The position numbers and the translations under genes were made by a program. DNA of 42,932 nt, from positions 1-42,932 of the forward strand of contig JANQJN010000134.1 in NCBI GenBank assembly GCA_028281625.1, written 5' to 3'. This document shows, one piece after another, positions 1 through 8,758 of this stretch. The stretch comes from Emcibacteraceae bacterium (lineage in GTDB: Bacteria > Pseudomonadota > Alphaproteobacteria > Sphingomonadales > Emcibacteraceae). The notes under the pieces are model-generated. The model had not been told where the DNA came from, made no database searches, and was given only the letters and a program-made list of their open reading frames with translations. Within the stretch, counting starts at the first letter, position 1; each line of letters opens with the position of its first letter.

Positions 1-227
1 ATAATCCAATTGAGCAGCGCAGTATTCGCATAGACACTGGCCGCCGTAAGCTCGAATACGCCGCCTGATAGCTTTAAATCCACTTCAAACAATAATACAG
101 CGACCAGAAGCACAGTAAACAACGTGATTTGCATCTTTTTGTGGCTCGTGTAATCACCCGATCGCGCACGCTTCCAGGACCAGATCATCGCTGGCAAAAT
201 AAACAAAAAAGCGATTATGACTTTCCA
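1..227 (-). CDS. DUF420-like membrane protein, partial (cut by window start)
   Basis: This minus-strand reading frame is open from 227 to the window edge and overlaps the TetR remnant in another frame. It reads as a hydrophobic segment ending in LPAMIWSWKRARSGDY, then a polar turn with SHKKMQ, then a second hydrophobic helix ending in LFEVDLKLSGG. The order 'H-K-x2-Q, hydrophobic helix, FE-x-D' resembles the DUF420 family of small integral membrane proteins, whose function is not known. A stop codon lies just before the frame (228-230) and the only starts are TTG at 206 or 197 and ATG at 188. The usual N-terminus therefore seems short or missing. The C-terminal part lies outside the window. 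Family assignment is from recalled sequence pattern and is moderate. Confidence 0.5.
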
Positions 228-576
228 TCACTAGAGGGAACTGGTTGGGACCAATACTACCTGATAACAAAAGCGCATCCTTATGATCCCGCCACAGCCA
301 GATATATATATCCACAATGCCATCAAACAAATCGTGCCCTGACTTACCCTCCAGCGCTGTTAACTTATCTGCGGCCGACAAAAACATGGGATCAATAATG
401 GCCTTTAATAACTCTGATTTATTCTTGAAATGGCGGTAAAAACTTGACCGAACAATACCGGCGGCGGTGATTATTTCTTCCACGGAAACCGCGTCAAAGC
501 TTGATCTCATAAAAAGCTCCGCACTTTCACTAAGGATTTTTGCTTTGGTCTGCTATTTTTTCGCACTTTCCAACAC
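154..576 (-). pseudogene. TetR-family regulator remnant (in-frame stop, truncated)
   Basis: The frame encodes a typical TetR helix-turn-helix: ILSESAELF, then FDAVSVEEI, then AAGIVRSSFYRHFKNK. The first helix lies upstream of the first ATG (510). A TAG stop at 553-555 separates it from a plausible GTG start at 574-576, and no ATG, GTG or TTG lies between the stop and the helix. Starting at 510 would delete helix 1 of the DNA-binding domain. The C-terminus also ends early: only about 140 residues in total, against roughly 190 for the family, and the end overlaps the DUF420-like frame. I read this as a decayed gene, with a sequencing error at the TAG as the alternative. Confidence 0.6.
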
Positions 577-594
577 CTAAATCATACCTTTTCT

Positions 595-1578
595 TTATTC
601 AATCTTGGCGGACAACCAGCGCATCATATTGATAAATAAATTTGCATTATCATTGTCCGCAGAAAGGGTTACGGCAATATCTTCAGTGTTTTCACCGTCC
701 GTGAAGGTAAAAATGAAGTTTCGGAACATGCCCTGATCTGTCGCGACCACAACTTTTCCTTTGCCATACGAAAAACCAATCATCCCGGCATATTCATCGG
801 ATGCTTCGGCCGCAATTTCCCCGGTAGTGTAATTAATGCTCCCTGCAGGAAATGGTAAGATTGCATCTTTTTTTTCCCTGAAAATTGCTGTACCACACAG
901 AAAGTCAACTTTGTTCACTGTGAGTGGTCCTGCCGCAACCGGATGCCCTTTGTTTAACGTGCCATCAGCTTCGGACATGCCGAAATAGTGTGAGCAGATT
1001 CCCGAAGCCGGATCTACATAGCTTGGGTACTCCTTACTCCAGACATAACCGTCACGAAGTTTCACATTCAACGCTTCCAAAAGAGGAAGTGCCCCACCCC
1101 CACCCGGCCAGTGACTTAGGGACAGATATAGTCCGCCGCCCGCGTCGATATAGCGAATGATCGCGTCCACTTCCTCGGATGAGAGCGGACTTTTCCAGAA
1201 CACACCACCGTTAGGAAGCTCGACTTTATCATTAGGAAGGCCATGGATAATAAGAACGTCGGCACCCTGCAAATGTTGATCAAGGGACGATGTCGCATCC
1301 ACGAGGGTAAAACCATCCCGGCGCATCATGTCCTGCATTTGCAGTGTACCATTCTCCTCATCCGGCAGGGAATATATGGTTTCATGAAAGCGGTCAATCA
1401 CCACCCTGCTGCCATGTTGGGTGCTAAGGACCGGAAACTCATGTACATAATCACTGACGACCGCATCAATAACTTCGCGTTTAATGCTGTTCTCACGCGC
1501 CTCTTGGGCTATTCCATTTGTTTTGGTAACCGCAAAAAGAACAAGCGGCATCATCAAACTCTTAGAGAAATACTTCAT
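595..1578 (-). CDS. Exported GATase-like (DUF4350-type) protein
   Basis: This 327-residue protein has an N-terminal signal peptide (MKYFSKSLMMPLVLFAV..., likely cleaved before residue 30). The body contains DRFHETIYS, DVLIIHGLPND, a glycine-rich IDAGGGLYLSLS turn near residue 150, and a late GKGKVVVATDQGMF strand. This pattern of alternating strands with a 'G-x-G-K-V-V-x-x-x-D' segment resembles the glutamine-amidotransferase-like fold of DUF4350 and GldG-type proteins, which usually have no catalytic triad. It probably acts in the periplasm as a binding or structural domain. A GAGGATG ribosome site precedes the ATG. The exact function is unknown; the fold call is from pattern only. Confidence 0.55.
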   Translation of the reverse strand: MKYFSKSLMMPLVLFAVTKTNGIAQEARENSIKREVIDAVVSDYVHEFPVLSTQHGSRVVIDRFHETIYSLPDEENGTLQMQDMMRRDGFTLVDATSSLDQHLQGADVLIIHGLPNDKVELPNGGVFWKSPLSSEEVDAIIRYIDAGGGLYLSLSHWPGGGGALPLLEALNVKLRDGYVWSKEYPSYVDPASGICSHYFGMSEADGTLNKGHPVAAGPLTVNKVDFLCGTAIFREKKDAILPFPAGSINYTTGEIAAEASDEYAGMIGFSYGKGKVVVATDQGMFRNFIFTFTDGENTEDIAVTLSADNDNANLFINMMRWLSAKIE

Positions 1579-1742
1579 AGAAAATCATCCTCAATCCTGC
1601 CCTACCCCAAAATCGTATGGAGCATATTTGTACCGCAGGGTCGCGTAGATGTAAAATATTCGATGTAGAACCAGTTTGTGTAAACTAGCAATCCATCAAT
1701 AAATCCTTGCACTTGCTAACCCAAGCGCCTAAAACCACAGCC

Positions 1743-2195
1743 ATGCATTTAGCCCTCTACCAACCTGACATTCCACCCAATACGGGGACCATTATTCGCA
1801 TGGCTGCGTGCCTTGATGTCCGGGTTCATGTGATTGAGCCCTGCGGTTTCCCTTTCGGGGAAAAGTCCTTCCGAAGAGCGGGCATGGACTATATTGATCA
1901 AAGCAATATCACCCGCCACAGATCATGGGAAGACTTTCTAACCTGGTCCGATAATCGCCGTATTTTGCTGCTAACCACAAAGGCGAGCAAAAATTACACG
2001 GATATTGATTATGCGGAGGATGATATTTTGCTGTTGGGCCGGGAAAGTGCGGGTGTACCGAATGAGGTTCATGAGCGCGCCGACAAACGGCTTCTGATCC
2101 CCATGACACCAGAGACAAGATCATTGAACATTGCCGTATCAGCGGCTATGGTTCTTGGCGAGGCATTAAGACAAACAAACGGATTTCCAAAGTAA
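1743..2195 (+). CDS. trmL: tRNA (cytidine(34)-2'-O)-methyltransferase TrmL
   Basis: TrmL is a SPOUT-class enzyme that methylates the wobble ribose (Cm34/cmnm5Um34) of tRNA-Leu isoacceptors using S-adenosylmethionine. The N-terminus [17 protein letters not shown] is the family signature. The knot motifs are visible as [14 protein letters not shown] and [16 protein letters not shown] near the C-terminus. I start at the ATG at 1743 because homologues begin at that point; an in-frame TTG at 1707 would add 12 residues. At about 150 residues it has the normal family length. It is followed after 2 nt by hemF, so the two are probably co-transcribed and translationally coupled. Confidence 0.93.
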   Translation: MHLALYQPDIPPNTGTIIRMAACLDVRVHVIEPCGFPFGEKSFRRAGMDYIDQSNITRHRSWEDFLTWSDNRRILLLTTKASKNYTDIDYAEDDILLLGRESAGVPNEVHERADKRLLIPMTPETRSLNIAVSAAMVLGEALRQTNGFPK

Positions 2196-2197
2196 TA

Positions 2198-3052
2198 ATG
2201 AGCACTGAAGAACAAAAAGAAAAAGCCGCCGCATGGTTTGAAAATTTACGCGATCAAATTTGCGCGAGCTTTGAGAGCATCGAAGATGACATCACAGGCA
2301 TTTATACTGACCTGGACCCGGGTCGGTTTGAAAGAACTCGCTGGTACCGTGAAGACGATCCTGAAAAAGGCGGTGGGGTCATGTCCGTTATGAGGGGGCG
2401 CGTATTTGAAAAAGTGGGCGTCAATATTTCCACCGTATACGGTGAGTTTTCACCGGAATTTGCCAAGCAAATCCCTGGCGCTGACGAAGATCCCCGCTTC
2501 TGGGCCAGTGGCATATCCCTGGTCGCCCATATGCATAACCCAAAAGTCCCGGCTGTTCACATGAATACCCGCCATATTGTCACAACCAAGGGGTGGTTTG
2601 GCGGTGGTGCGGACCTTAATGCCGCAATCCCCAATCACTTCGATACCAAAGATTTTCATGCTGCGCTAAAACACTGCTGTGACCGTCATGATGACAGCTA
2701 TTATGACAAATATAAAAAATGGTGTGATGAATATTTCTATGTGCCGCACCGCAACCGCGCACGTGGCGAGGGCGGAATTTTCTATGATCAGCTTAACACC
2801 GGAGATTGGGACGCGGATTTTGCCTTCACACGGGACGTAGGACGCACTTTTAATGATATTTACCCCGCCTTGGTACGCCGTCATATGAACAAGGAATGGA
2901 CTCTGGAAGAGCGGGAAGAACTCTTATACTACAGAGGGATGTACGCTGAATTTAATCTGGTTTATGACCGCGGTACAGCTTTTGGTCTTAAAACCGGTGG
3001 GAATGTGGATGCGATCCTCATGTCGCTACCACCTGAAGCGAAGTGGAGATAA
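2198..3052 (+). CDS. hemF: Oxygen-dependent coproporphyrinogen III oxidase
   Basis: HemF converts coproporphyrinogen III to protoporphyrinogen IX with O2 in the cytoplasm, the late step of haem synthesis under aerobic conditions. Family blocks are clear: [19 protein letters not shown] near residue 55, [14 protein letters not shown], and the strongly conserved [20 protein letters not shown] and FYDQL. The C-terminal [22 protein letters not shown] is also typical. The length (284 residues) is normal and no key block is missing. It lies 2 nt after trmL and its stop overlaps the next start by one base (TAATG), so it is the middle gene of a three-gene operon. Confidence 0.97.
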   Translation: MSTEEQKEKAAAWFENLRDQICASFESIEDDITGIYTDLDPGRFERTRWYREDDPEKGGGVMSVMRGRVFEKVGVNISTVYGEFSPEFAKQIPGADEDPRFWASGISLVAHMHNPKVPAVHMNTRHIVTTKGWFGGGADLNAAIPNHFDTKDFHAALKHCCDRHDDSYYDKYKKWCDEYFYVPHRNRARGEGGIFYDQLNTGDWDADFAFTRDVGRTFNDIYPALVRRHMNKEWTLEEREELLYYRGMYAEFNLVYDRGTAFGLKTGGNVDAILMSLPPEAKWR

Positions 3053-3894
3053 TGGACTGGTCCGACCTAGAACATCAGATCAAAGACGAAGTTAAGAACC
3101 TTGGGGGTGCTTACGTCTGGACGGATGTGGTGCTTCAGGGAAATTATCATATTCAGCGCAATTACAACACCGGGCGTTATCGGCTGCTTGATGGTGACAG
3201 GCGGCGATTACTCCTCAGCTCATATGAAGACTGCAAAAGAAAACTAGACGAATTAGCCCCCACATTTGAAAGTGATCATTTGGTGCTGCTGATCCATGGG
3301 CTTGGACGCCACGCCGGGATCATGGACAAACCGAAAATGGCACTGCGCGAAGCCGGTTACGCGGCCCATTCCTTGAATTACGCTACACTTTTTGAAGGAG
3401 TGGAGGATCACGCAGAGCATTTTACTCATCTGCTTGAAAATTTGGAGGGTGTTAAAAAAGTATCCTTTGTCACCCACAGCCTTGGCGGGCTTGTCGTGAG
3501 GCAACTTTTGAGTAAATCCCTTGTGTGGAACGGAGTTACCGCAAACAAAGTGGTTATGATGGGAACGCCTAACAAAGGCGCACAGATCGCTGCTTTTTTG
3601 GGGCGTCTTAAAACTTTCCACTTTATTTCCGGACCTTCAGGGAAGGATGTAATGCCGGATCATCTGGTTGAAACCTTGCCCGAACCGGCCATCCCTACTC
3701 TGGTGATTGCTGGCGGATTAGGAAACGAGATCGGGTTTAATCCGCTGCTACCAGGGGATAATGACGGCATTGTGCGTGTCGAAGAAACTCGTCTGGATGT
3801 TCCACACGAATTCAAGCTGGTGAAAATCATCCACACAACCATCATGGATCATAAAGATAGTATTACAGCCACTCTCGATTTTTTAAGCAAATAA
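3052..3894 (+). CDS. Alpha/beta-hydrolase, lipase-like
   Basis: This 280-residue protein has a central alpha/beta-hydrolase domain: an oxyanion region LLIHGLGRH at about residue 80 and a nucleophile elbow THSLGG with Ser143. A likely acid residue lies in PGDNDGIV and a late His in KIIHTTIMDH. The pattern resembles small triacylglycerol lipases and PGAP1-like hydrolases. There is no signal peptide, so it is probably cytoplasmic. The preceding 60 residues contain no family match that I recognise. The start at 3052 is chosen because it overlaps the hemF stop as TAATG; a GTG at 3043 is the alternative. The substrate cannot be told from sequence. Confidence 0.8.
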   Translation: MDWSDLEHQIKDEVKNLGGAYVWTDVVLQGNYHIQRNYNTGRYRLLDGDRRRLLLSSYEDCKRKLDELAPTFESDHLVLLIHGLGRHAGIMDKPKMALREAGYAAHSLNYATLFEGVEDHAEHFTHLLENLEGVKKVSFVTHSLGGLVVRQLLSKSLVWNGVTANKVVMMGTPNKGAQIAAFLGRLKTFHFISGPSGKDVMPDHLVETLPEPAIPTLVIAGGLGNEIGFNPLLPGDNDGIVRVEETRLDVPHEFKLVKIIHTTIMDHKDSITATLDFLSK

Positions 3895-3897
3895 TCC

Positions 3898-5433
3898 TTA
3901 CTCCGCAGGGGCGGCAGAAGCAATGCGGTAAGTCCACTTGCCGTAATAGAACATTCCCATCGCGGACACGATCCCAACAGCAGCCATTAGATACCAGACT
4001 TGGCCTACATTGTTTGCCATATAGAGCTGATCGGTTACCGCTTGCGCACTTTCTCCACTTAGGCTCACGAGTTGGTCAAATGCCTCACCAATTGGAATTG
4101 CGTCTATTTGCGCATCAGACAGGCCACGCGCTTCAAGTGCCGTGCGGGAAATTTGCTCTTTAGAGGACCACTGACCATACAAATAAGGCCCCAGAAAACT
4201 TTCCAGTGTCCAGCCAAATCCAATCGGCATCTGTGAGAAACCAAGATACATGGCTTTTTTATCGCTTGGCCCGATATTGCCCATAAATTCACTTGATTTT
4301 GGCGATGAAAGCATTTCGCCAACAGAAAAGCAGAGAATAGCGAGAACGATAATGACCGCCGCATTGACAGAACCAATGATGATAAAGGCGCTTGAGGCCA
4401 GAAATGTACCTATCGCCATACTGTTTGTGGCTTTAAGCTTTCCGGAGAGTCCTGCCACGATAAAGCAGCAGGTCATAATCGTAAGCGCATTAAAATTCAC
4501 CAATCCCAGTGGGCTTAATGTTTTACCATCTTCACTCATCCCCAGAAGGAAGATAATCGCTTCGCTGTTAGTCCCGCCCTCACCGAACCAGCTACGGACC
4601 ATGGGTGCTGTATCGACCCAGTCACGAAAATAAAGCGGCGCCAGATCCCAAAAGAACATGAGCATGAACCAAAAGCCGGAAAACAGAACGATATACCAGA
4701 CAAGTACTGGTTTCTTAAGTTCATTAAGGCTTTCCCGCCAAAGGGGTTTTTCAGTTACCTCACCCGATTTTATTTTCTCTCGCCGGGCAAGTCTCTCTTC
4801 TTTATTGGGTTCTTTATAGGTCAGCAGGAGAATGAAATTGATGCAGATGATTGCCGCACAGGCATAAAACACCTGATCCCAGGCGAGTACCTGCAAGCGT
4901 ACCGCAATCAGTGGTCCCAGCCATCCGCCGATATTTACGGTCTGATAAAAAATACCCCAGGCCATAGAGCTGTTTTCTCGGGATGTGCTTTTAACGATGG
5001 TGCCTTGTAAACCCGGCTTAAATATGCCGGTCCCAAACGCAAGCGTTACCGCACCGGCCATAAAGCCCCAGTATGTGGGCACCATCGCCATGAACAGATA
5101 ACCAAGTATTTTGAACACAGTGGAGGCAAAAATGGTTTCCTTATACCCAATGCGGTCCGATATTCCTCCCGTAAAGACTGGCACCCAGGTTTGCACCACT
5201 GCCCAGGCAAGGAAAATAGTACCGAGCTCTGTTTCCGTAATCCCCAGCCCGCCGTTTGAGGCGGCGTCGGTCGCATAAAGGCCAGAAACCATTCGTGCGC
5301 CGTAGTAAGCAAGCCGTTCGACCATTTCCATGCCACCACAGATCCAGAAGACGTATGACAAGCTTGCAATTGAAGCCCAAAAGCCAAGCTGCTTAACATC
5401 GGTGACACTGTTAGATTGATTTTCAGAACTCAT
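3898..5433 (-). CDS. POT-family proton-dependent peptide transporter (MFS)
   Basis: This 511-residue inner-membrane protein has about 12-14 hydrophobic helices. The N-terminal helix carries the proton-coupling motif of POT transporters, ExxER, as E36-M-V-E39-R40 followed by LAYYG. Helices 2-3 carry GGISDRIGYKETIF, the MFS loop motif. A GIFKPGLQGTIVKST segment matches the conserved 'GxxKP' region of the family. Such carriers import di- and tripeptides with protons. A strong AAGGGAGGT ribosome site precedes the ATG. It is convergent with the lipase-like gene, with only 3 nt between the stops. The extra hydrophilic stretch around residues 270-300 may narrow or change substrate use. Confidence 0.82.
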   Translation of the reverse strand: MSSENQSNSVTDVKQLGFWASIASLSYVFWICGGMEMVERLAYYGARMVSGLYATDAASNGGLGITETELGTIFLAWAVVQTWVPVFTGGISDRIGYKETIFASTVFKILGYLFMAMVPTYWGFMAGAVTLAFGTGIFKPGLQGTIVKSTSRENSSMAWGIFYQTVNIGGWLGPLIAVRLQVLAWDQVFYACAAIICINFILLLTYKEPNKEERLARREKIKSGEVTEKPLWRESLNELKKPVLVWYIVLFSGFWFMLMFFWDLAPLYFRDWVDTAPMVRSWFGEGGTNSEAIIFLLGMSEDGKTLSPLGLVNFNALTIMTCCFIVAGLSGKLKATNSMAIGTFLASSAFIIIGSVNAAVIIVLAILCFSVGEMLSSPKSSEFMGNIGPSDKKAMYLGFSQMPIGFGWTLESFLGPYLYGQWSSKEQISRTALEARGLSDAQIDAIPIGEAFDQLVSLSGESAQAVTDQLYMANNVGQVWYLMAAVGIVSAMGMFYYGKWTYRIASAAPAE

Positions 5434-5503
5434 GTTACCTCCCTTTATTTGAGAGGTAGTTTAGACACTTGATAAAAAAAAGGAATGTTTTTTTAACGCA
5501 CTA

Positions 5504-5624
5504 TGTCATCCCGGACCCGGGTCAAAAGATTGGGAAACCGATCCGGGACCCTGGAAAAGATAACGGGTGGTAGAGCCAAACCTAATTTTTGCTGGACTGG
5601 ATTTCGGCCTTTGCCGGAATGACG
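5504..5624. repeat. Intergenic palindromic dispersed-repeat-like element
   Basis: The stretch begins GTCATCCCGGACCCGGGTC and ends GCCGGAATGACG. The ends form an inverted pair (GTCATCCCGG against CCGGAATGAC), and a second inverted pair, ATCCGGGACCC against the opening arm, lies inside. 'GTCATCCCGGA...TCCGGAATGAC' elements are a common class of dispersed extragenic repeats in alphaproteobacteria. Only one copy is visible here, so its repetitive nature is inferred from knowledge of the class. Confidence 0.55.
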
Positions 5625-5633
5625 GAAAGATTG

Positions 5634-6827
5634 CTAATGCAGCCGCACCTCAAAATCGTTTGCTATCCAGTCGGCTTCTCGACGTTTAAGCTCTGCGCCC
5701 ATTTCCGAGCCAGCACTCCAGCCTTCTGCAATCAGGTCTGCCCCGGTGAATGGTGGCTCAGGGATTTTATAATTTTCAATATAGCTAAGCGTTTTTTGAT
5801 CCATTTCGCGGCTGGCAATCAGATTAAAAATAACAACATCTTTACCGTACTTATAAAGCACCCGCCGCAATGTTCTCGCCGTAAGATCATGTTGTTTGTA
5901 GGGCGACGCGTATTTTAACAGTGCGTCCCGTTCCTTGTTGGCAAGCTTTAAAGATTTGGCTGTATCACGAATCTTACCTTCATCGCAGGGAAGCAGGCAA
6001 CTCAAACGTGCCAGCGGATCCTTTCGCTTTAATTTCTTTTCAAGTTTCACGAATTTAAGCAACCGATCATAACCATCGTATAGCGGCAGTATTTCTCGCA
6101 AAATGCCTATGGCCGCTAGCACTGGTACTACCTGCATCACCCGCTTTGATCGCAGTATCTTTTGAAGTTCCTGCCAGATTCTCTCGCCAGAAAGGTCTCT
6201 GATCATTTCCTTTAGTTCAACACAGGCAAGCATTCCCGCCTCATCAACACCACCCACTTCAATATCTGATGAAAAACGAAAGAAACGAAGGATACGAAGA
6301 GCATCTTCCCGGATACGGTCACGGGCATCACCAATAAAGCGCACCTTTGCTGCCTTTAGGTCAGCAAACCCCCCAAGCGGATCATGTATGGTGCCATCAA
6401 GGTCGAGATAAAGCGCATTGATGGTAAAGTCCCGCCGTCTTGCGTCTTCCGCCCAGTCATCCGTATATTCAACAACAGCATGACGACCATCCGTTTCCAC
6501 GTCTTTTCTCAATGTGGTTATTTCAAAGTATTTTTTGTCGATAACCGCTGTAATCGTGCCGTGCTTAAGTCCGGTTGGGATCACTTTGATTCCCTCATCT
6601 TCAAGCCGATTCATGTTGTCTTCTGGACTTGCCGTTGATGCAATATCAAGATCACCGAGTTTCTTGGAGCGGTTCCAGTAAATGTTAAGTAGCGCGTCGC
6701 GCACCGTTCCACCAACAATACGCGCGCACGCGTCCCCTTCATTCAGGATGTTCATGATCCTTACAAGTGCGTCTTCTTTAAGCCAGTCTGCTTCACCAAT
6801 ATTAAGCGGCACATTGTTCATATTCAT
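5634..6827 (-). CDS. CCA tRNA nucleotidyltransferase / poly(A) polymerase family
   Basis: The enzyme adds or repairs the 3' CCA end of tRNAs in the cytoplasm. The class II nucleotidyltransferase motifs are present: VGGTVRDALL (residues about 38-47), the metal-binding DLDIAS, RRDFTINALY, and EDALRILRFFRFSS. The length (397 residues) fits the short alphaproteobacterial form without a C-terminal HD phosphohydrolase domain. The start at 6827 overlaps the upstream NUDIX gene by 26 nt; an ATG at 6821 is equally possible. The DUF1285-NUDIX-CCA order is conserved in alphaproteobacteria, which supports the call and suggests co-transcription. Confidence 0.93.
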   Translation of the reverse strand: MNMNNVPLNIGEADWLKEDALVRIMNILNEGDACARIVGGTVRDALLNIYWNRSKKLGDLDIASTASPEDNMNRLEDEGIKVIPTGLKHGTITAVIDKKYFEITTLRKDVETDGRHAVVEYTDDWAEDARRRDFTINALYLDLDGTIHDPLGGFADLKAAKVRFIGDARDRIREDALRILRFFRFSSDIEVGGVDEAGMLACVELKEMIRDLSGERIWQELQKILRSKRVMQVVPVLAAIGILREILPLYDGYDRLLKFVKLEKKLKRKDPLARLSCLLPCDEGKIRDTAKSLKLANKERDALLKYASPYKQHDLTARTLRRVLYKYGKDVVIFNLIASREMDQKTLSYIENYKIPEPPFTGADLIAEGWSAGSEMGAELKRREADWIANDFEVRLH

Positions 6828-7479
6828 TCACCAGTTTCGCAAATCGTACCAGCATCGCTGCTGTGGCGCCCCAGATTTTATGTTCATCGTGCGGAAAAAC
6901 ATAGTAGTGACGATCTGCGCCCTTCCAATACACTGTTTCCACTTTGTGATTATTTTCATCCAGAACGAAATCAAGCGGCACTTCGAAAACATCCGCCACT
7001 TCTTCTTCCTGCCTTACAATTTCAAAGTCAGGATTAACAAATCCAACCACAGGTGCTACGCTAAACCCGGTAACAGTTTCATAGTCTTCCATAGCACCAA
7101 CAACTTCCACATTTTCAGAAGGCAGGTTGATTTCCTCTCTGGCTTCACGAAGTGCTGTTTCCATCGCATGTAGATCCTGTTCATCACAGCGTCCACCAGG
7201 AAAACTTACCTGTCCACTATGGCTTTTCAGTTGCGCAGATCGTTTGGTGAGCAGGATTGAAAAATCATTCCCCCTCTCAACAATCGGTACCAGTACTGCA
7301 GACGCCTTTAGCGGCAATTCGTGCGTCACATCTTTGCCATTATCAAATACTTCCTTTGGCCGGTACAGGGAATGATCGCCACTTGGCGGTCGAAGCCACG
7401 CTCGTGCTTCTGCCGGTGTCAGTGCTCGGCGCATAATTGGATCATGTCTTTCGAATATACGGGTTATAAGCCTTTTCAT
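6802..7479 (-). CDS. NUDIX hydrolase, CoA pyrophosphatase type
   Basis: This 225-residue protein carries the NUDIX box starting GGRCDEQD and ending REAREEINL, which binds Mg2+ and the diphosphate. It is preceded by LTKRSAQLKSHSGQVSFPGG, the extended signature of the CoA-pyrophosphatase subfamily (NudL-like), which splits CoA to phosphopantetheine and 3',5'-ADP. The protein has no signal peptide. GTG at 7482 and ATG at 7479 are adjacent starts; the ATG is preferred. It lies about 20 nt after DUF1285 and overlaps the CCA gene. Confidence 0.9.
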   Translation of the reverse strand: MKRLITRIFERHDPIMRRALTPAEARAWLRPPSGDHSLYRPKEVFDNGKDVTHELPLKASAVLVPIVERGNDFSILLTKRSAQLKSHSGQVSFPGGRCDEQDLHAMETALREAREEINLPSENVEVVGAMEDYETVTGFSVAPVVGFVNPDFEIVRQEEEVADVFEVPLDFVLDENNHKVETVYWKGADRHYYVFPHDEHKIWGATAAMLVRFAKLVNEYEQCAA

Positions 7480-7500
7480 CACAGGTGTTTATCCAAACTG

Positions 7501-8085
7501 TTAGTTGTCCTGATTACTTTTTCCATCCATTGGAAAAAAAGTTCCTCCACTCCAAACTCCATATCGCCCATTCTGTTCTTTCGCATATTTTGCAAGCTCG
7601 TAATAAACGCTTCTCGCTATGAGTGCTTCCAGGTTTCCACGCACCAAAACATATGGTGAAGGCTCCCCTGTTTCTTCATTTATGCTTACTCTTATTGGAT
7701 TTTTATCCCCCACTTTAACATAGTCATCGACATTGGTTCGAAAGATGATCTCGTCATCCTCAAAATCCATTTCAACCGCCACAAAGGGAGCGTCGTCCAC
7801 CGTAATTCCAACTTTCTCAACAGGCGTGACCAGGAAAAAATCTTCGTCATCTCGGCGCAATATTGTTGAAAAAAGCTTGACCATTCGCGCCCGATTTATT
7901 GGGGTTCCCATATAATCCCAACTACCATCCCGACGGATGCGCATATCAATATCACCACAAAATTCAGGGTTCCACAAATGCACAGGAGGAAGCTTTTTAC
8001 CTGAGGCGGCCTTTTCGACCTCAATAGCGAACAGATCAGGTCTAAAAGCTGAAGAATTACGGCGCTTTACGTCATTTCTTGTCAT
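7501..8085 (-). CDS. DUF1285 protein
   Basis: This 194-residue cytoplasmic protein has the DUF1285 pattern: PPVHLWNPEFCGDIDMRIRR near residue 36, DGSWDYMGTPINRARMVKLF, then ILRRDDEDFFLVTPVEKVGI and DDAPFVAVEMD. Proteins of this family fold as two small beta-rich domains and have no established role. It is the first gene of the DUF1285-NUDIX-CCA operon. An AGGAG ribosome site lies 6 nt before the ATG at 8085. The family call is firm because of both sequence and gene order; no function can be given. Confidence 0.92.
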   Translation of the reverse strand: MTRNDVKRRNSSAFRPDLFAIEVEKAASGKKLPPVHLWNPEFCGDIDMRIRRDGSWDYMGTPINRARMVKLFSTILRRDDEDFFLVTPVEKVGITVDDAPFVAVEMDFEDDEIIFRTNVDDYVKVGDKNPIRVSINEETGEPSPYVLVRGNLEALIARSVYYELAKYAKEQNGRYGVWSGGTFFPMDGKSNQDN

Positions 8086-8147
8086 AAGGAACTCCTACAA
8101 CAACAATATGACGCAAATATTACATCTTTTTAAAAGTTTTTTAAAGC

Positions 8148-8630
8148 TTAAACTTTTTTGACATCGCCAAAAACGCCGTAAAATGAACCGCTTAGCAATT
8201 CAAGGGCCAAAAGCCTGCTCTCATCTTCCTGCTCAGGCATAGATATATTCTGAGCCTGCTCCCTACTGAAACCCAACCGACTATAATATGGTTCATCACC
8301 CACTAAAACAACACGGGTATGCCCAAGCTTTTTGGCACACTCCAGTCCATGTTTCATAAGGGCAATCCCATAGCCCTTACCTTGGAGTTCAGGGAGCACA
8401 GCGATCGGCCCCAAAAGCAGACCATCATGCTCACCAATGCGAATTGGCCAAAACTGTAAAGTTGCGATGATTAAATTATCTTCATAGATAACAAATGAAA
8501 GTTCTGAAATAGCCGGTACGTTTTCACGGTAGCGGTAGGCTGCTTTTTCGAACCTATTACCACCAAACGCAAGGTCCAGTAATAGCTTAACCCCTTTTTG
8601 ATCCTCAGGCTGTTGTAATGTAATGTTCAT
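8148..8630 (-). CDS. GNAT N-acetyltransferase, YhbS-like
   Basis: The 160-residue protein has the acetyl-CoA binding loop of GNAT enzymes in LGPIAVLPELQGKGYGIALM (residues about 80-99; the Q-x-x-G-x-G/A pattern). A C-terminal GDEPYYSRLGF matches the YhbS/COG3153 subgroup. These enzymes move an acetyl group from acetyl-CoA to an amine, but the acceptor is unknown. The start could be GTG at 8639 or ATG at 8630; neither has a strong ribosome site. The AT-rich upstream region has an 11-base direct repeat that may be regulatory. Confidence 0.83.
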   Translation of the reverse strand: MNITLQQPEDQKGVKLLLDLAFGGNRFEKAAYRYRENVPAISELSFVIYEDNLIIATLQFWPIRIGEHDGLLLGPIAVLPELQGKGYGIALMKHGLECAKKLGHTRVVLVGDEPYYSRLGFSREQAQNISMPEQEDESRLLALELLSGSFYGVFGDVKKV

Positions 8631-8695
8631 AAGCTTCACTGCATCATTAGATATGCATTTGCAGTTATCACATAAAAAATCGATTATCTAGCATT

Positions 8696-8737
8696 TTATT
8701 CGATTTATTTATATTTTTTACAAATATTATTCGATTT
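8696..8737. repeat. 11-bp direct repeat TTATTCGATTT upstream of the GNAT gene
   Basis: TTATTCGATTT occurs at 8696-8706 and again at 8727-8737, 31 bp apart (about three helical turns). A related sequence in inverted orientation, AAAATCGATTAT, lies at about 8676-8687. The block lies between the GNAT start and the porin stop and could be an operator for the GNAT gene. AT-rich DNA makes chance similarity possible. Confidence 0.35.
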
Positions 8738-8758
8738 TAATTTGTTTTAACGAACATT

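Noticed and set aside
3253..3621. A 122-codon minus-strand frame inside the lipase-like gene.
   Set aside because: It is a shadow of the coding strand, with no family motif or ribosome site.
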